Assembly: GCA_047017005.1 (NCBI GenBank)
Contig: JBKXSZ010000005.1
Span: 1 to 64,000 of the forward strand
Direction: 5' to 3'
DNA: 64,000 nt
DNA from: JBKXSZ01 sp047017005
GTDB lineage: Bacteria; Bacillota; Clostridia; TANB77; CAG-508
A model generated the notes under the pieces. It ran no database searches, was not told where the DNA came from, and was given only the letters and a program-made list of their open reading frames with translations. This document shows positions 25,201-35,280 of this stretch, piece by piece (position 1 is the first letter of the stretch; each line of letters opens with the position of its first letter). A program made the translations under genes and the position numbers.

Positions 25201-25250
25201 CTAACTATTATAATAAGAAAGTAGCAGAAGGAAAAACAAGGGAGAAAAAC

Positions 25251-26084
25251 ATGGAAGTAATTATATATCTATTAATTTTTATAATGGGAACTTTTTTTGG
25301 AAGCTTTTTTACTTTAGCAACTTATCGTATGCCAATAGGTGAAAACATTACATATAAGCAATCATTTTGCCCAAATTGTAAACACAAACTAGGAATATGG
25401 GATTTGATTCCTATTTTTAGCTATGTGTTTTTAGGAGGAAAATGTAGATATTGTAAGCAACCAATAAAAATTCGATATTTATTATTTGAAGTACTTTCTG
25501 GATTTGTATTTTTACTAGTTGCACTATCGTTAAGAATAGACCTTTATCAAATGCAAGAAGGGCAAATAATATGTTTTGTTTTTGGTATTTTATATTTAGT
25601 AAGTCTATTTTTAATTGCGGGAATTGATAAAGAAACCAATAAAATTCAATGTTCCGTATTATTATATGGATTGGTAGTAGTGACATGCTATATACTATAT
25701 CTATATATAGTACAACATATTAATATATATAGATATGTTATATATCTTGTTATCATGCTAGTATTAGTATTAGCAGATACTATTACTTTAAGAAAAAAAG
25801 CAGAAAGTAATTATACTATTCAAATTTTAACTTTATGTATATATCTTGTTCTATTTTCAGGAGAGCAGGCTTTTGTATTAACGGTTGCTTTTACTCTATT
25901 ATTAATTGCAATCCAACTTATAGTACATAATATAAAGGCAAAAAAGCAAAAAATACAATCAGAGAAAATAAGTAAATTAGTAAATAAAAAACAATATTAT
26001 ATTCCAATTGGATTCTATTTATGTGCAAGTAATATTTTTGTTATTTTATTAGCAGGATTTTTTTGCAATTATATTTTATATTAA
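25251..26084 (+). CDS. pilD: Prepilin peptidase
   Basis: A 277-residue polytopic membrane protein, family A24. The N-terminal domain has 'GTFFGSFFTLATYRMP' and the two zinc-binding Cys pairs 'CPNCKHKLGIWDLIPIFSYVFLGGKCRYCKQPI'. The first catalytic Asp is seen in 'IAGIDKETNKI'; the usual second motif 'GxGD' is not obvious, and 'VLADTITLR' may replace it. It cuts the leader of prepilins after Gly and methylates the new N-terminus. The start at 25251 is chosen because GGGAG precedes it and 'MEVIIYLLIFIMG' is the usual first helix. Confidence 0.9.
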   Translation: MEVIIYLLIFIMGTFFGSFFTLATYRMPIGENITYKQSFCPNCKHKLGIWDLIPIFSYVFLGGKCRYCKQPIKIRYLLFEVLSGFVFLLVALSLRIDLYQMQEGQIICFVFGILYLVSLFLIAGIDKETNKIQCSVLLYGLVVVTCYILYLYIVQHINIYRYVIYLVIMLVLVLADTITLRKKAESNYTIQILTLCIYLVLFSGEQAFVLTVAFTLLLIAIQLIVHNIKAKKQKIQSEKISKLVNKKQYYIPIGFYLCASNIFVILLAGFFCNYILY

Positions 26085-26102
26085 AAAATAAAGGTGGTAA
26101 AT

Positions 26103-27788
26103 ATGACAAAAACACAGACAAGAAAAATAAATATACATAGTGAAAAAGGTTTTACAGGGGTAGATTTAACAATTGCAATTTTAATCCTCGTTTTGTTTGT
26201 GTCTATTATAACTACCATTTTTTATAACATCTATATTAGTTCTACTTCTATAAAAAGAAGCACTATTGCAAATGGATATGCAATGGATATATTAGAAGCA
26301 ATTGATAAAGAGAACTATGAGGCAATCTATACTAATAGCCCAGCTATTCAAAATATAATACAAAAGGAGAAAATAGCAAGGGGATATACGGTGACTGTAG
26401 CAGTAGAAAAATATAATGAAACAACAGGAAATACAGATAAAGAAGACCTTGTAAAAACCGTGACGGTAACAGTAGAGTATAAAGTTGGAATTAAACCAGA
26501 AAAAGTAACAATGAGTAAGTTAAAAACAGCAGAAGTTCCTTATCGTGATAGTTTAGGAATAATGCCTAAATTAGTAGAAGGAATGCAACCGGTAAAATAT
26601 GTTATAACAAATCAGCAAACAGGAGAAGGGTATTGGCAAGCAACAACAAGTTCAGATCCGGAATGGTTTGACTATGAAAAGAAACAATGGGCAAATGTCA
26701 TGTTACAAGATGGGTTAGAAATTGATACTACAAGTGGAAAAGTAACGAAAATGGGAAGCATGCTTGTATATATTCCAAGGTATGCCTATAAAATACCAAA
26801 GACTAACTATCATACCAATATGGCAGGAACAATTGATATCAAATTCTTAAATACCAATAATACTTGTAAAGACGGTAGTAAAGAATTTATCGAAACAGAA
26901 GCAACATCGGGTGATGCGGGAGTAGAAATCAATAGTAGTACTAATTATATGCAACATCCAGCCTTTACTTTCGGAGATACCCAATTAGAGGGAATTTGGG
27001 TAGGAAAATTTGAATCCAGTAGAGCAGATGCAGGAACCACAGCTAGTAATATGGGAACTAATACGCAAATTGCAATTAAACCAAATGTAACAAGTTGGAG
27101 AAATATTTCAGTAAACGATATTTTTAACAATTGCATCAATATGAAAGCAATTAGTGCCTATGGCATAACAACATCTATAGCAGATACTCATATGATGAAG
27201 AATATAGAATGGGGAGCAGTAGTATATTTAGCTCAGAGTAAATATGGTAAAAATGCAAAAATTATGCCTAATAATAGTATAGACTATATTACAGGAAATG
27301 CAGCAAATACGGCTAATGATATAGAAATATCAGGAGTAACGAATGCGTATCAAACAATAAAAGGACAACAAGCAAGTACAACAGGAAATATTTATGGGAT
27401 TTATGATATGAGTGGAGGAGCCTTGGAATATGTAGCTGCCTATATAGAAGGATTACAAAGTGTACAAACAAATGCTAACAATTTATTACTTGCTGCTAGC
27501 AAATATAAAGATGTATATGCGCAGGGAGTACCTGAGAATAATCAGAATAACTATAACGCTAATAAAATGAAATATGGAGATGCTATCTGGGAAACCTCCA
27601 ATGGTTATGCTAATAATAATGGCTCATGGAATATGGAATATTCTAATTATCCTTTTACTAATTTTGGCGTTTTTGGAAGAGGGGGAAGATGTCAACTAAA
27701 AAGCAATTCAGGAATATTTTTCTTTAGCTATAATTCAGGAATACCTGACTCTACTCAAGGATTTCGAGTTTGTTTAGTAGCAGAATAA
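26103..27788 (+). CDS. Prepilin-like protein with FGE/C-lectin-like adhesin domain
   Basis: A 561-residue protein. Residues 15-45 are a prepilin-like helix ('SEKGFTGVDLTIAILILVLFVSIITTIFY') with Gly-Phe at the cleavage point and an Asp at +5 in place of Glu. Repeated beta-rich segments follow to about residue 160. The C-terminal half has the formylglycine-generating enzyme/sulfatase fold markers 'GNIYGIYDMSGGALEYVAAY' and the end 'GFRVCLVAE', a C-type-lectin-like fold. It is therefore a large minor pilin or tip adhesin. GGTGG precedes the ATG at 26103. Confidence 0.82.
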   Translation: MTKTQTRKINIHSEKGFTGVDLTIAILILVLFVSIITTIFYNIYISSTSIKRSTIANGYAMDILEAIDKENYEAIYTNSPAIQNIIQKEKIARGYTVTVAVEKYNETTGNTDKEDLVKTVTVTVEYKVGIKPEKVTMSKLKTAEVPYRDSLGIMPKLVEGMQPVKYVITNQQTGEGYWQATTSSDPEWFDYEKKQWANVMLQDGLEIDTTSGKVTKMGSMLVYIPRYAYKIPKTNYHTNMAGTIDIKFLNTNNTCKDGSKEFIETEATSGDAGVEINSSTNYMQHPAFTFGDTQLEGIWVGKFESSRADAGTTASNMGTNTQIAIKPNVTSWRNISVNDIFNNCINMKAISAYGITTSIADTHMMKNIEWGAVVYLAQSKYGKNAKIMPNNSIDYITGNAANTANDIEISGVTNAYQTIKGQQASTTGNIYGIYDMSGGALEYVAAYIEGLQSVQTNANNLLLAASKYKDVYAQGVPENNQNNYNANKMKYGDAIWETSNGYANNNGSWNMEYSNYPFTNFGVFGRGGRCQLKSNSGIFFFSYNSGIPDSTQGFRVCLVAE

Positions 27789-27811
27789 AAAACAGAAATA
27801 AAGGAGAAAGT

Positions 27812-28240
27812 ATGAAACAAGAAAAAGGTGTCACTTTAATATCAGTAACAATATATGTACTTGTTATGCTAGTAGTAGTATCTATTATTAGTGTTATTAC
27901 TTCATTCTATTATTCCAACATAGTGTATGTAGGAGATAGTGGAAAAAATACAGCCGATTATACAAAATTCAATACGTATTTTTTACAAGAAACACAGAAA
28001 AAAGGAAATAAAGTACAAGAAATCGCAGAAGATGGAAGTTATATCATTTTTTCAAGTGGCAATAAATATACCTATCAAGATAACTGTATTTATCAAAATC
28101 ATATTCGAATTTGCGAAAATGTGACAAATGCAGCTTTCAAATTTGAACGATACTATGATAAGAATATAGTTTCTGTATTTCTAGTAATAGGGGATAATGC
28201 AGAATATAGTAAGACAACAGAATATGTATTAAAACAATAA
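27812..28240 (+). CDS. Minor pilin-like protein
   Basis: A 142-residue protein beginning 'MKQEKGVTLISVTIYVLVMLVVVSIISVI', a class III-like prepilin signal with Gly at the cleavage point. The rest is a mixed strand domain with two Cys (about residues 96 and 105) in 'DNCIYQNHIRICEN' that could form a disulfide. The start at 27812 follows AAGGAG. It lies between the adhesin-pilin and pilB. Confidence 0.75.
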   Translation: MKQEKGVTLISVTIYVLVMLVVVSIISVITSFYYSNIVYVGDSGKNTADYTKFNTYFLQETQKKGNKVQEIAEDGSYIIFSSGNKYTYQDNCIYQNHIRICENVTNAAFKFERYYDKNIVSVFLVIGDNAEYSKTTEYVLKQ

Positions 28241-28332
28241 ATAGAAAAATTCGGTAATTGTAAAAAAATATATCAAACAATCGAAAAATAGGGTATAATA
28301 GAAATATAGTACAAAAGAAAGGAGCCAAAAAA

Positions 28333-29961
28333 ATGGATGTTAGAAAAAGACAACCAATTGGTATAGAGTTAGTAAGAAGAGGTTTAGTATCGGAAGCTGA
28401 TATTGAAAAAGCATTAGACTATCAAAGGACACATCCGAACAAAAAGTTAGGCGATATTTTAAATATATTGGATTTATGTGATTCCAATCAGTTAATAGAA
28501 GCAATGGGGGATATTTTAGGAGAAAAAACTATTCTATTAAGCCCTGGAGATGTTAATGTGAAATTAACAGATTATCTTTCATTAGATGTTGCCAAACAAA
28601 ATAAAGTGGTTCCATTTGACATTGGAATGGGAAAAATAAAAGTATGTTTCGCAGATACTACCAATAAGAAATCAATGGATATTATAAGATTAATTATGCT
28701 AAATAAAGGGTTAGTAATGGACCGATATATTACTTTTGAAAGCAATATCATGAATATATTAGAGGCTCTAGAAGGACGAGTTACAGATAATATTAAAACA
28801 ACAGATGATATTACAGGCTTAATTGATACTATTATAAAAACAGGAATTGATAAAAGGGCAAGTGATATTCATATTGAGCCACAAGAAGATGAAGTAAAGG
28901 TAAGATATAGAATCGATGGCGATTTATTTACTGCAGCCTCTATTGCAAAAGATAAACAATCTCAGATTATAGGAAGATTAAAAGCCATCTCTAATATGCA
29001 TCAAGAAAAACAAGAACCACAAGATGGTAGAATTTTGCTTTATCCTGACTATAATATTCGTGTATCTTCTCAGAAAAATGTATATGGAGAAAAATTCGTA
29101 TTAAGACTATTGAAGAAAAATGCAAATATTCGACAAATATTCGAATTAGGATTTCCAGAAGATGAAAAACTAGTAAAGAATTGTTTTAACAAAAGAAACA
29201 GTATTACCATTGTAGCAGCACCAACAGGAGAAGGAAAAACGACAACTTTGTATAGTATTGTAGACTATTTAAACAGACCAGAAATTAATATCACAACGAT
29301 TGAAGACCCAGTAGAAATCAGAATACCAGGATTAAACCAAATTGAAATTGATGTAAAAACCAGTTTTTCTGATTCTCTAAGAACAGTATTAAGACAAGAC
29401 CCAGATATTGTTCTAGTAGGAGAAATTCGTGATAACGAAACAGCAGAAATAGCAATGCAAGCAGGACAAACGGGACATTACGTTTTATCTACAATACATA
29501 CCATAGATAGTATCGAAGTAATTACTAGACTTCGTAAAATGGGTATTTCAAACTACGATATTGCAAGTACTTTAGCAACCGCAGTATCCCAAAGATTAGT
29601 TCGAAAGATTTGTCCAAAGTGTTGCAAAGAAAGAGAATTCACAGATAAAGAAAAAGAAATCATGACGAATGTGGCAAATAAATATGGAGTAACAATAGAC
29701 TTTACTGGTAAAAAAGCAAAGCAAGCAGTAGGCTGCAGCCATTGTAATCATACAGGATATTATGACCGTATCGGTATTTTTGAAACCTTAATCTTAAATG
29801 ACGAAATGAAACAATTAATTACAGATAATGCATCTAGCTTAGACATTCGTAATAAAGCAGTTAAATATGGATATGTACCACTTGTTGTAGATGGCATTAA
29901 AAAAGTATTAGAGGGTGTTACAACCTTAGATGAAATTAATAAGAAATTGATTATATATTAA
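28333..29961 (+). CDS. pilB: Type IV pilus extension ATPase PilB/GspE
   Basis: A 542-residue ATPase. N-terminal T2SSE-N domain (1-150), then Walker A 'APTGEGKTTTLYSI', Asp box 'TTIEDPVEI', Walker B 'DPDIVLVGEIRDNETAEIAMQAGQTGH', His box 'LSTIHT', and the zinc-binding Cys tetrad 'CPKCCKE...GCSHCNHTGY'. It powers pilus polymerisation at the inner membrane. It precedes pilT and pilC in the operon. Confidence 0.95.
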   Translation: MDVRKRQPIGIELVRRGLVSEADIEKALDYQRTHPNKKLGDILNILDLCDSNQLIEAMGDILGEKTILLSPGDVNVKLTDYLSLDVAKQNKVVPFDIGMGKIKVCFADTTNKKSMDIIRLIMLNKGLVMDRYITFESNIMNILEALEGRVTDNIKTTDDITGLIDTIIKTGIDKRASDIHIEPQEDEVKVRYRIDGDLFTAASIAKDKQSQIIGRLKAISNMHQEKQEPQDGRILLYPDYNIRVSSQKNVYGEKFVLRLLKKNANIRQIFELGFPEDEKLVKNCFNKRNSITIVAAPTGEGKTTTLYSIVDYLNRPEINITTIEDPVEIRIPGLNQIEIDVKTSFSDSLRTVLRQDPDIVLVGEIRDNETAEIAMQAGQTGHYVLSTIHTIDSIEVITRLRKMGISNYDIASTLATAVSQRLVRKICPKCCKEREFTDKEKEIMTNVANKYGVTIDFTGKKAKQAVGCSHCNHTGYYDRIGIFETLILNDEMKQLITDNASSLDIRNKAVKYGYVPLVVDGIKKVLEGVTTLDEINKKLIIY

Positions 29962-29994
29962 AATTACAAAAGAAGAATAGGAGGAATTGTGCAT

Positions 29995-31113
29995 ATGTTA
30001 GAGATAGAAAAAGCTCTAGATCAAGCAATGGAAAGGGATGCATCGGATGTACATTTAATTAGTGGTAATAAACCAATGCTAAGAATCAGAAGAGATTTGC
30101 TACCAGTAGAAGGAAGCAAAGAAATAACAGATGAAGATATGTTAGATGCATATGACTACTTTGTAAGAGGAAACATTGATAAGGATGAAGTATATAGAAA
30201 GACAAGAAAACTAGATGCTTCTTTTGAATATAAAGATATTCGTCTAAGAGTTAATATTTCTACTTCCAATGAAATACCAGTTATTACATTAAGATTAATA
30301 AAAAACGAATTACCTAAATACGAGGATTTAGGAGTACCAGATATAGTAAGACGTATGACTTATCAACCACAAGGAGTTATGTTAGTAACCGGTAAAACAA
30401 ACTCTGGTAAGACTACAACATTAAATGCTTTAATAAATGAGATAAATGAAACACAAAACAAAAAAATATTAACATTAGAAAATCCAATTGAGTACAAACA
30501 TCATTCTAAAAAATCCCTTATCGTACAAAAGGAAATAGGAAAGGGAAGAGATGCTTTAACTTTTAGTGATGGTGTAAAGAACTCTCTAAGAGAAGATTGT
30601 GATATTCTAGTTATAGGAGAAATTCGAGATAAAGAAACGATGGAAGCTGCTATTGAAATGGCAGAATCTGGACACTTGGTAATAGGAACTTTACATACTA
30701 AATCTTGTGCAGAAACAATTGATAGAATGATTAATTTTTATGATATACAAGACCAACAAACTGTAAAATATTTAATATCTTCTTTATTAAAGCTTGTTAT
30801 TTCCCAAAGACTTTTAAAAGGAGTAGATGGAAATTTAGTGTTGGTACCAGAAGTAATGGTTGTTGATAATATAGTAGCAGGATGTATCCGAAAGGAAAAA
30901 ATAAGTGTATCGGAAATCGAGGATGCCATTCAATCTAACCTAGATAAAGGTAGTATTGGCCTTATTAATTCCATAGCAAAGCTATTTGTAGAAGATAAAA
31001 TTACCTTAGAACAAGCAAGGGCACAAATAGAAGAAAAAAATCTAGAAACATTAAATAGAACCATTATGCAACTAAAGATAAGAAAACAACAAGATAATCA
31101 AAACAACATGTAG
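29995..31113 (+). CDS. pilT: Type IV pilus retraction ATPase PilT
   Basis: A 372-residue ATPase. Walker A 'GKTNSGKTTTLNALI', Asp box 'TLENPIEYKH', Walker B 'CDILVIGEIRDKETMEAAIEMAESGHLVIGTLHT'. Its short length and N-terminal PAS-like domain ('DASDVHLISGNKPMLRI') mark it as PilT rather than PilB. It depolymerises the pilus for twitching and retraction. I prefer ATG 29995, ten bases after AGGAGG, over GTG 29989. Confidence 0.93.
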   Translation: MLEIEKALDQAMERDASDVHLISGNKPMLRIRRDLLPVEGSKEITDEDMLDAYDYFVRGNIDKDEVYRKTRKLDASFEYKDIRLRVNISTSNEIPVITLRLIKNELPKYEDLGVPDIVRRMTYQPQGVMLVTGKTNSGKTTTLNALINEINETQNKKILTLENPIEYKHHSKKSLIVQKEIGKGRDALTFSDGVKNSLREDCDILVIGEIRDKETMEAAIEMAESGHLVIGTLHTKSCAETIDRMINFYDIQDQQTVKYLISSLLKLVISQRLLKGVDGNLVLVPEVMVVDNIVAGCIRKEKISVSEIEDAIQSNLDKGSIGLINSIAKLFVEDKITLEQARAQIEEKNLETLNRTIMQLKIRKQQDNQNNM

Positions 31114-31148
31114 GAAAGCAAAATATAAAAGGAGGATGCTAGTTAGTT

Positions 31149-32507
31149 ATGCCTGTATATATGTATAAAGCAGTAACACAATCTGGGCAAATTGTAAGAA
31201 ATCGTGTAGAAGATGTAAGTAGACAAAATTTAATAAAGAAGCTAAGAAATAATGGACTTTTACCAATTAGTGTTACCCAATCTGGATATAACCGAAGTAA
31301 GAAGAAAAACAAAAATGTAAAACGAAGAAATGTAAATGAAATTGAAGATGTTTTAAAAAATGCAAATACAGCTAATATAGGGAGAGTACGTACAAAGAGA
31401 AGTTTAAGTTTAATAGAAAGGATTAATTTAACTTTTGCAAGGCAAGAAAAAATAACATTAAGAGACGTTGTTATCTTTACACAAAATTTCTATCTATTAA
31501 AGAAAGCAAACTTTAATAATATTCATGCATTAAGTACGATTATAGAAAGTACAGAAAATCTATCTTTTAGAGGAATACTAGAAGATATCTTAGCAGGAGT
31601 AGAAGCCGGAGAAAACATGTATACAACAATGGAGTACTATTCTAATGTATTTCCATATATCTATGTAAACATGATAAAAGTAGGAGAATTATCTGGTTCT
31701 CTTACGAACTCGTTAAAACAAGCAGTAAAATATCTAGATGATACAACTAGAATCAATAGAAAATTAAGAAGTATTATTATTCCAAACTTAGTGCAATTTA
31801 TTATGCTTCTAGTCCTACTTATAGTTGGTTCTATTGTAGCAATTCCAGCTATTCAGAATGTATTTACATCAATGGGGTCTACAGAACAATTACCTGCAAT
31901 TAGTTTATGGTTTTCTAATGTAATAAACAATTTAGTAAAATATTGGTATGTACCGGTTATTATCATTGCAATAATAGCGATCGCTATTATTTTATATATT
32001 CGAACACCAAAGGGAAAATATAATTACCACTATTTTAAATATACAATGCCGATATTTGGAAAATTAATTTATGCAATTGATTTCTCAAGATTAATGAGAG
32101 CAATGCTTTTAAACTTACAAAATGGAATGAGAATACAAGATGCATTAGAAGTTAGTAAGAATGTATGTCAGAACTATGTTATGCTATCTATTGTAGAAAC
32201 TTCCATTAATAATATTTTAATTGGACAATCTTGGATAGAGCCATTTGAAAAGGCAAACTTATCTTCTTCTATGGAAGTTGAAATGTTAAAGATAGGAATG
32301 CAAACAGACCTTTCAGAAATGATGGAAAAATTATTAGAATACATGGACATTGATATTAACAATAAAATGGATAAAATCATGAAAGTTCTTCCAGAGCTTG
32401 TATATGCTATCGTTGGAGTTGTACTGATTTTCTTCGTAATTGTTGTGTTAGTGCCTTGTATCCAAGTATATATGGGAACATTCCTATTCTCAGCAGCAGG
32501 AGTATAA
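31149..32507 (+). CDS. pilC: Type IV pilus platform protein PilC/GspF
   Basis: A 452-residue membrane protein with an N-terminal 'MYKAVTQSGQIVRNRVE' segment typical of GspF, then two T2SSF domains, each with a polar four-helix part and a membrane helix pair ('VQFIMLLVLLIVGSIVAIPAI', 'LVYAIVGVVLIFFVIVVLVPCIQVY'). The repeated 'GELSGSL' and 'MQTDLSEMMEKL' lie before the helices. It forms the inner-membrane motor platform and is the last gene of the pilus cluster. Confidence 0.93.
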   Translation: MPVYMYKAVTQSGQIVRNRVEDVSRQNLIKKLRNNGLLPISVTQSGYNRSKKKNKNVKRRNVNEIEDVLKNANTANIGRVRTKRSLSLIERINLTFARQEKITLRDVVIFTQNFYLLKKANFNNIHALSTIIESTENLSFRGILEDILAGVEAGENMYTTMEYYSNVFPYIYVNMIKVGELSGSLTNSLKQAVKYLDDTTRINRKLRSIIIPNLVQFIMLLVLLIVGSIVAIPAIQNVFTSMGSTEQLPAISLWFSNVINNLVKYWYVPVIIIAIIAIAIILYIRTPKGKYNYHYFKYTMPIFGKLIYAIDFSRLMRAMLLNLQNGMRIQDALEVSKNVCQNYVMLSIVETSINNILIGQSWIEPFEKANLSSSMEVEMLKIGMQTDLSEMMEKLLEYMDIDINNKMDKIMKVLPELVYAIVGVVLIFFVIVVLVPCIQVYMGTFLFSAAGV

Positions 32508-32575
32508 GGAAAAGAACAATAGAAAAAGAGAATTAAAAATGGCAGAATAAAAATAGACTAAAATGAGAAAGAAAA

Positions 32576-32608
32576 ACAAAAGTTAGTTGCTAAAAACTAA
32601 CTTTTTGT
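32576..32608 (+). terminator. Terminator of the pilus operon
   Basis: AAAAGTTAGTT and AACTAACTTTT pair around GCTAAA, followed by T residues. Confidence 0.8.
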
Positions 32609-32650
32609 TGTATAGTAAGGATAAGAAAAGAGTTATTAAAGGAGTAAAAA

Positions 32651-33559
32651 ATGAGAATTGGAATTGATTTAGGAGGAAGCCATATTGCTTGTGGAGTTGT
32701 AAAAGAAGATGGACAAATTATTCAAAAGGAAGAAATAGATTTACAAGAAAAAGAAAATTTATCAGAAAAGATAGTAGAGTTTATAGAAGAATTAATAGAA
32801 AATATTCTAAAAAAACAACAGCTTACTATCTCAAACATTGACTCCATTGGTATTGCTACACCAGGTACGGCAAGTAATGGATATATTATACATGCAGTTA
32901 ACCTAGGTATTGAAAAATTTCATATTGCTGAAATATTGCAACAAAAATATCCAGCAAAAGTATATGTAAAAAACGATGCTAAATGTGCAGCAATTGCAGA
33001 GTATCATTATGGATGTATGAAAGAATATTCTGATTGCGTATTTTTAACTTTAGGAACTGGCATAGGAGGAGCTGCTTTCATTAATAATAAATTGATAGAA
33101 CCAAAGAAAAACCCTGGATTTGAATTTGGTCATATGATTATAGAAAAAAACGGTAAAATATGTCATTGTGGAAAAAGAGGATGTTTTGAAACATATGCAT
33201 CGATGAAAGTATTAAAAGAGAATTTAAGAGAGATATTAAAATTAGGAAATCAAGTAGATGGAATAAAACTATTAGAAATTGTAAAAGCAAAGAAAGGAGA
33301 AGAGAATGTACAAGAGATAATAAAAGAATACATAGAAAATTTAAGTATAGGGATTAGTAATTTAATTAATATATTTGAACCAGAAGTAGTAGCAATAGGA
33401 GGTAGTTTTACATATTATCAAGATATACTTTTAAAACCATTACAAGAAAGATTAGAAAAAAAAGACTTGCTATTTAACCGAAAATATACACCAGAAATAA
33501 AATTAGCTATGCTGAAAAACGATGCAGGAATTTTAGGTGCTAGTATGCTTAGAAAATAA
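32651..33559 (+). CDS. ROK-family sugar kinase (glucokinase-like)
   Basis: A 302-residue protein. The ATP-binding N-terminal motif 'IGIDLGGSHIACGVV', 'IGIATPGTAS', 'LGTGIGGAAFINNKLI' and the ROK zinc motif 'CHCGKRGCFETYAS' are all present, with His in 'FEFGHMII'. It phosphorylates glucose or an N-acetylhexosamine; specificity cannot be read from the sequence. AAGGAG precedes the ATG. It stands alone between the pilus operon terminator and the ISLre2 element. Confidence 0.92.
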   Translation: MRIGIDLGGSHIACGVVKEDGQIIQKEEIDLQEKENLSEKIVEFIEELIENILKKQQLTISNIDSIGIATPGTASNGYIIHAVNLGIEKFHIAEILQQKYPAKVYVKNDAKCAAIAEYHYGCMKEYSDCVFLTLGTGIGGAAFINNKLIEPKKNPGFEFGHMIIEKNGKICHCGKRGCFETYASMKVLKENLREILKLGNQVDGIKLLEIVKAKKGEENVQEIIKEYIENLSIGISNLINIFEPEVVAIGGSFTYYQDILLKPLQERLEKKDLLFNRKYTPEIKLAMLKNDAGILGASMLRK

Positions 33560-33752
33560 GGAAAGAAATGAATATAAAAAGATAAAGAACATAAAGTTAT
33601 AAAACCTTGTATTAATTGTACCAATTAGTTCTTTTTTATTAGAAGAAATATAACAAAATAGATAAAATTAATATAAGTATATAGAGAAGCATAATAAAGA
33701 AAAAAAATGTTAGTATAAACTTTTAGTAGGGAAAATTTGATAAAAAAATTGA

Positions 33753-33818
33753 ATAAGAGATACCAATTTGATAGAATATTTTTATCGCAAAAATATTTTA
33801 AAAGGAGGTATCTCTTAT
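33753..33818 (+). promoter_or_regulatory. Inverted repeat that covers the transposase start
   Basis: ATAAGAGATACC at 33753-33764 is perfectly complementary to GGTATCTCTTAT at 33807-33818, which contains half of the AGGAGG site and the ATG. Read-through transcripts would fold and hide the start of translation, as known for IS10 and IS200 transposases. Confidence 0.6.
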
Positions 33819-35280
33819 GTATCAAATTATACAAAAGATTTATGAAAAAAACAATAAAATTTTAAAAGAAGGTGTAAAAAAAGTTTTAAATGGAGAAGAT
33901 GTAAGTTCCTTAACTAGTGCAATCAAAGACTTTACCGATATTTTGGGAAAAGAACTTTTTTCAGAAATTGTAACACAAATAGAAAATTTAGTATTTGAAG
34001 ATTCTAAGAGACAAAGTGAATATGAAGCAGTAAGATTTGCAGAAAAAAGTTTAATAACGAAAAATGGAAAAGCAAAGTTTGAAAGAAGATATTACAAAGA
34101 TAATGAAACAGGAGAAAATGTATGTTTAACAGATAAGATATTAGGTATAGATAAGGGAGAAAGAATAGATAAAAAGGTAAAAGCAGAATTAATTCACAAA
34201 GCAAGTGAACAATCATATAGTAAAGCCGGAAAATTAGTTGTACCAGAAATGGAAATAAGTGCAACGACAGTGATGAAAAATGTAAGAAAAAATGAATGGA
34301 AAATGGAAATAGAAGAACGAAAAGAAGAAGATAAAATAAGGTCAAAAAATATATACATACAAGTTGACGAAGATCATGTTAAAGAAAGAAATAAAAAGGG
34401 TTGTACAATATCAAAAATAATAACAATATATACACGAAAAAGGACATTAACGAAACCAGAAAGAATACCAGAAGTAAAACAAGTAAGAAAAGAATTAGTA
34501 GATAAATTCACGTTTTCAGGGCTATACAAAGATACCCAAGAAATGTGGGAAGATGTAGCGTACTACATAGAATGTACATATAAAAAAGAAGAAATAGAGA
34601 CAGTATTTGTTATGGGAGATGGAGCATCATATATAAAATCAGGAACAGAATGGATAGGAAAATCAGTATTTGTGCTAGATACGTTTCATTTAGAAAAATA
34701 TATAAACCATTTAAATTACGATGAATATTTAAAAACAAAATTAAAAGAAGCAATAGACCAATATGACCCGATAAGTACAGAAAATATAATGAATGAAGCA
34801 ATAAAAAAAGTAGAACAAGAGATAAAAGAAGATGAAGGATTAGGAAGAGATACAAAAAGATTAGAAAATAGACTAAAGAAAGTAAAAGAGACAAAAACAT
34901 ATCTAATGAATCAATGGGACGGAATAGAGGCACATGATAGATACAAAGATAAATTAACAGGATGTTGCCAAGAAGGGCAAGTACATCATACATTATCAGA
35001 AAGATTAAGTACAGATGCAAAGGTATGGAGTGAAAATGGAATAGATGAAATGAGCCAATTAAGAGCATTTACACAAAATAAAGGAGATATCTACCAAAAA
35101 GTAATAGATATATCACAAGCAGAAAAAAGAGAAAAGAAAATAGAAAAATTAGAAAAAAGGATAAGGAAAAAAGCAAATAAAAAAATATTTGGAACAACAG
35201 GAGCAAAAATACCAATAGGTATGGCTAGAGATGAACTGTATTATGAATTAAAAAACATTTGGTATGGAAAAGCAGTATAA
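33817..35280 (+). CDS. ISLre2-family transposase (UPF0236)
   Basis: A 487-residue protein with the UPF0236/ISLre2 layout: 'RYYKDNETGENVCLTDKILGIDKGERI', 'IYIQVDEDHVKER' with one catalytic Asp, 'ETVFVMGDGASYIKSG' with the second and 'VLDTFHLEKY' next to it, and 'GCCQEGQVHHTLSERLSTDAKVWSENG'. It moves the ISLre2 element. It looks full length. The element ends could not be fixed by eye. The AGGAGG ribosome binding site is partly inside a hairpin. Confidence 0.93.
   Translation: MYQIIQKIYEKNNKILKEGVKKVLNGEDVSSLTSAIKDFTDILGKELFSEIVTQIENLVFEDSKRQSEYEAVRFAEKSLITKNGKAKFERRYYKDNETGENVCLTDKILGIDKGERIDKKVKAELIHKASEQSYSKAGKLVVPEMEISATTVMKNVRKNEWKMEIEERKEEDKIRSKNIYIQVDEDHVKERNKKGCTISKIITIYTRKRTLTKPERIPEVKQVRKELVDKFTFSGLYKDTQEMWEDVAYYIECTYKKEEIETVFVMGDGASYIKSGTEWIGKSVFVLDTFHLEKYINHLNYDEYLKTKLKEAIDQYDPISTENIMNEAIKKVEQEIKEDEGLGRDTKRLENRLKKVKETKTYLMNQWDGIEAHDRYKDKLTGCCQEGQVHHTLSERLSTDAKVWSENGIDEMSQLRAFTQNKGDIYQKVIDISQAEKREKKIEKLEKRIRKKANKKIFGTTGAKIPIGMARDELYYELKNIWYGKAV

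Noticed and set aside
33817..35280. ORFs opposite the ISLre2 and IS1182-like genes
   Set aside because: They are leucine- and phenylalanine-rich shadows of AT-rich coding sequence without ribosome binding sites.
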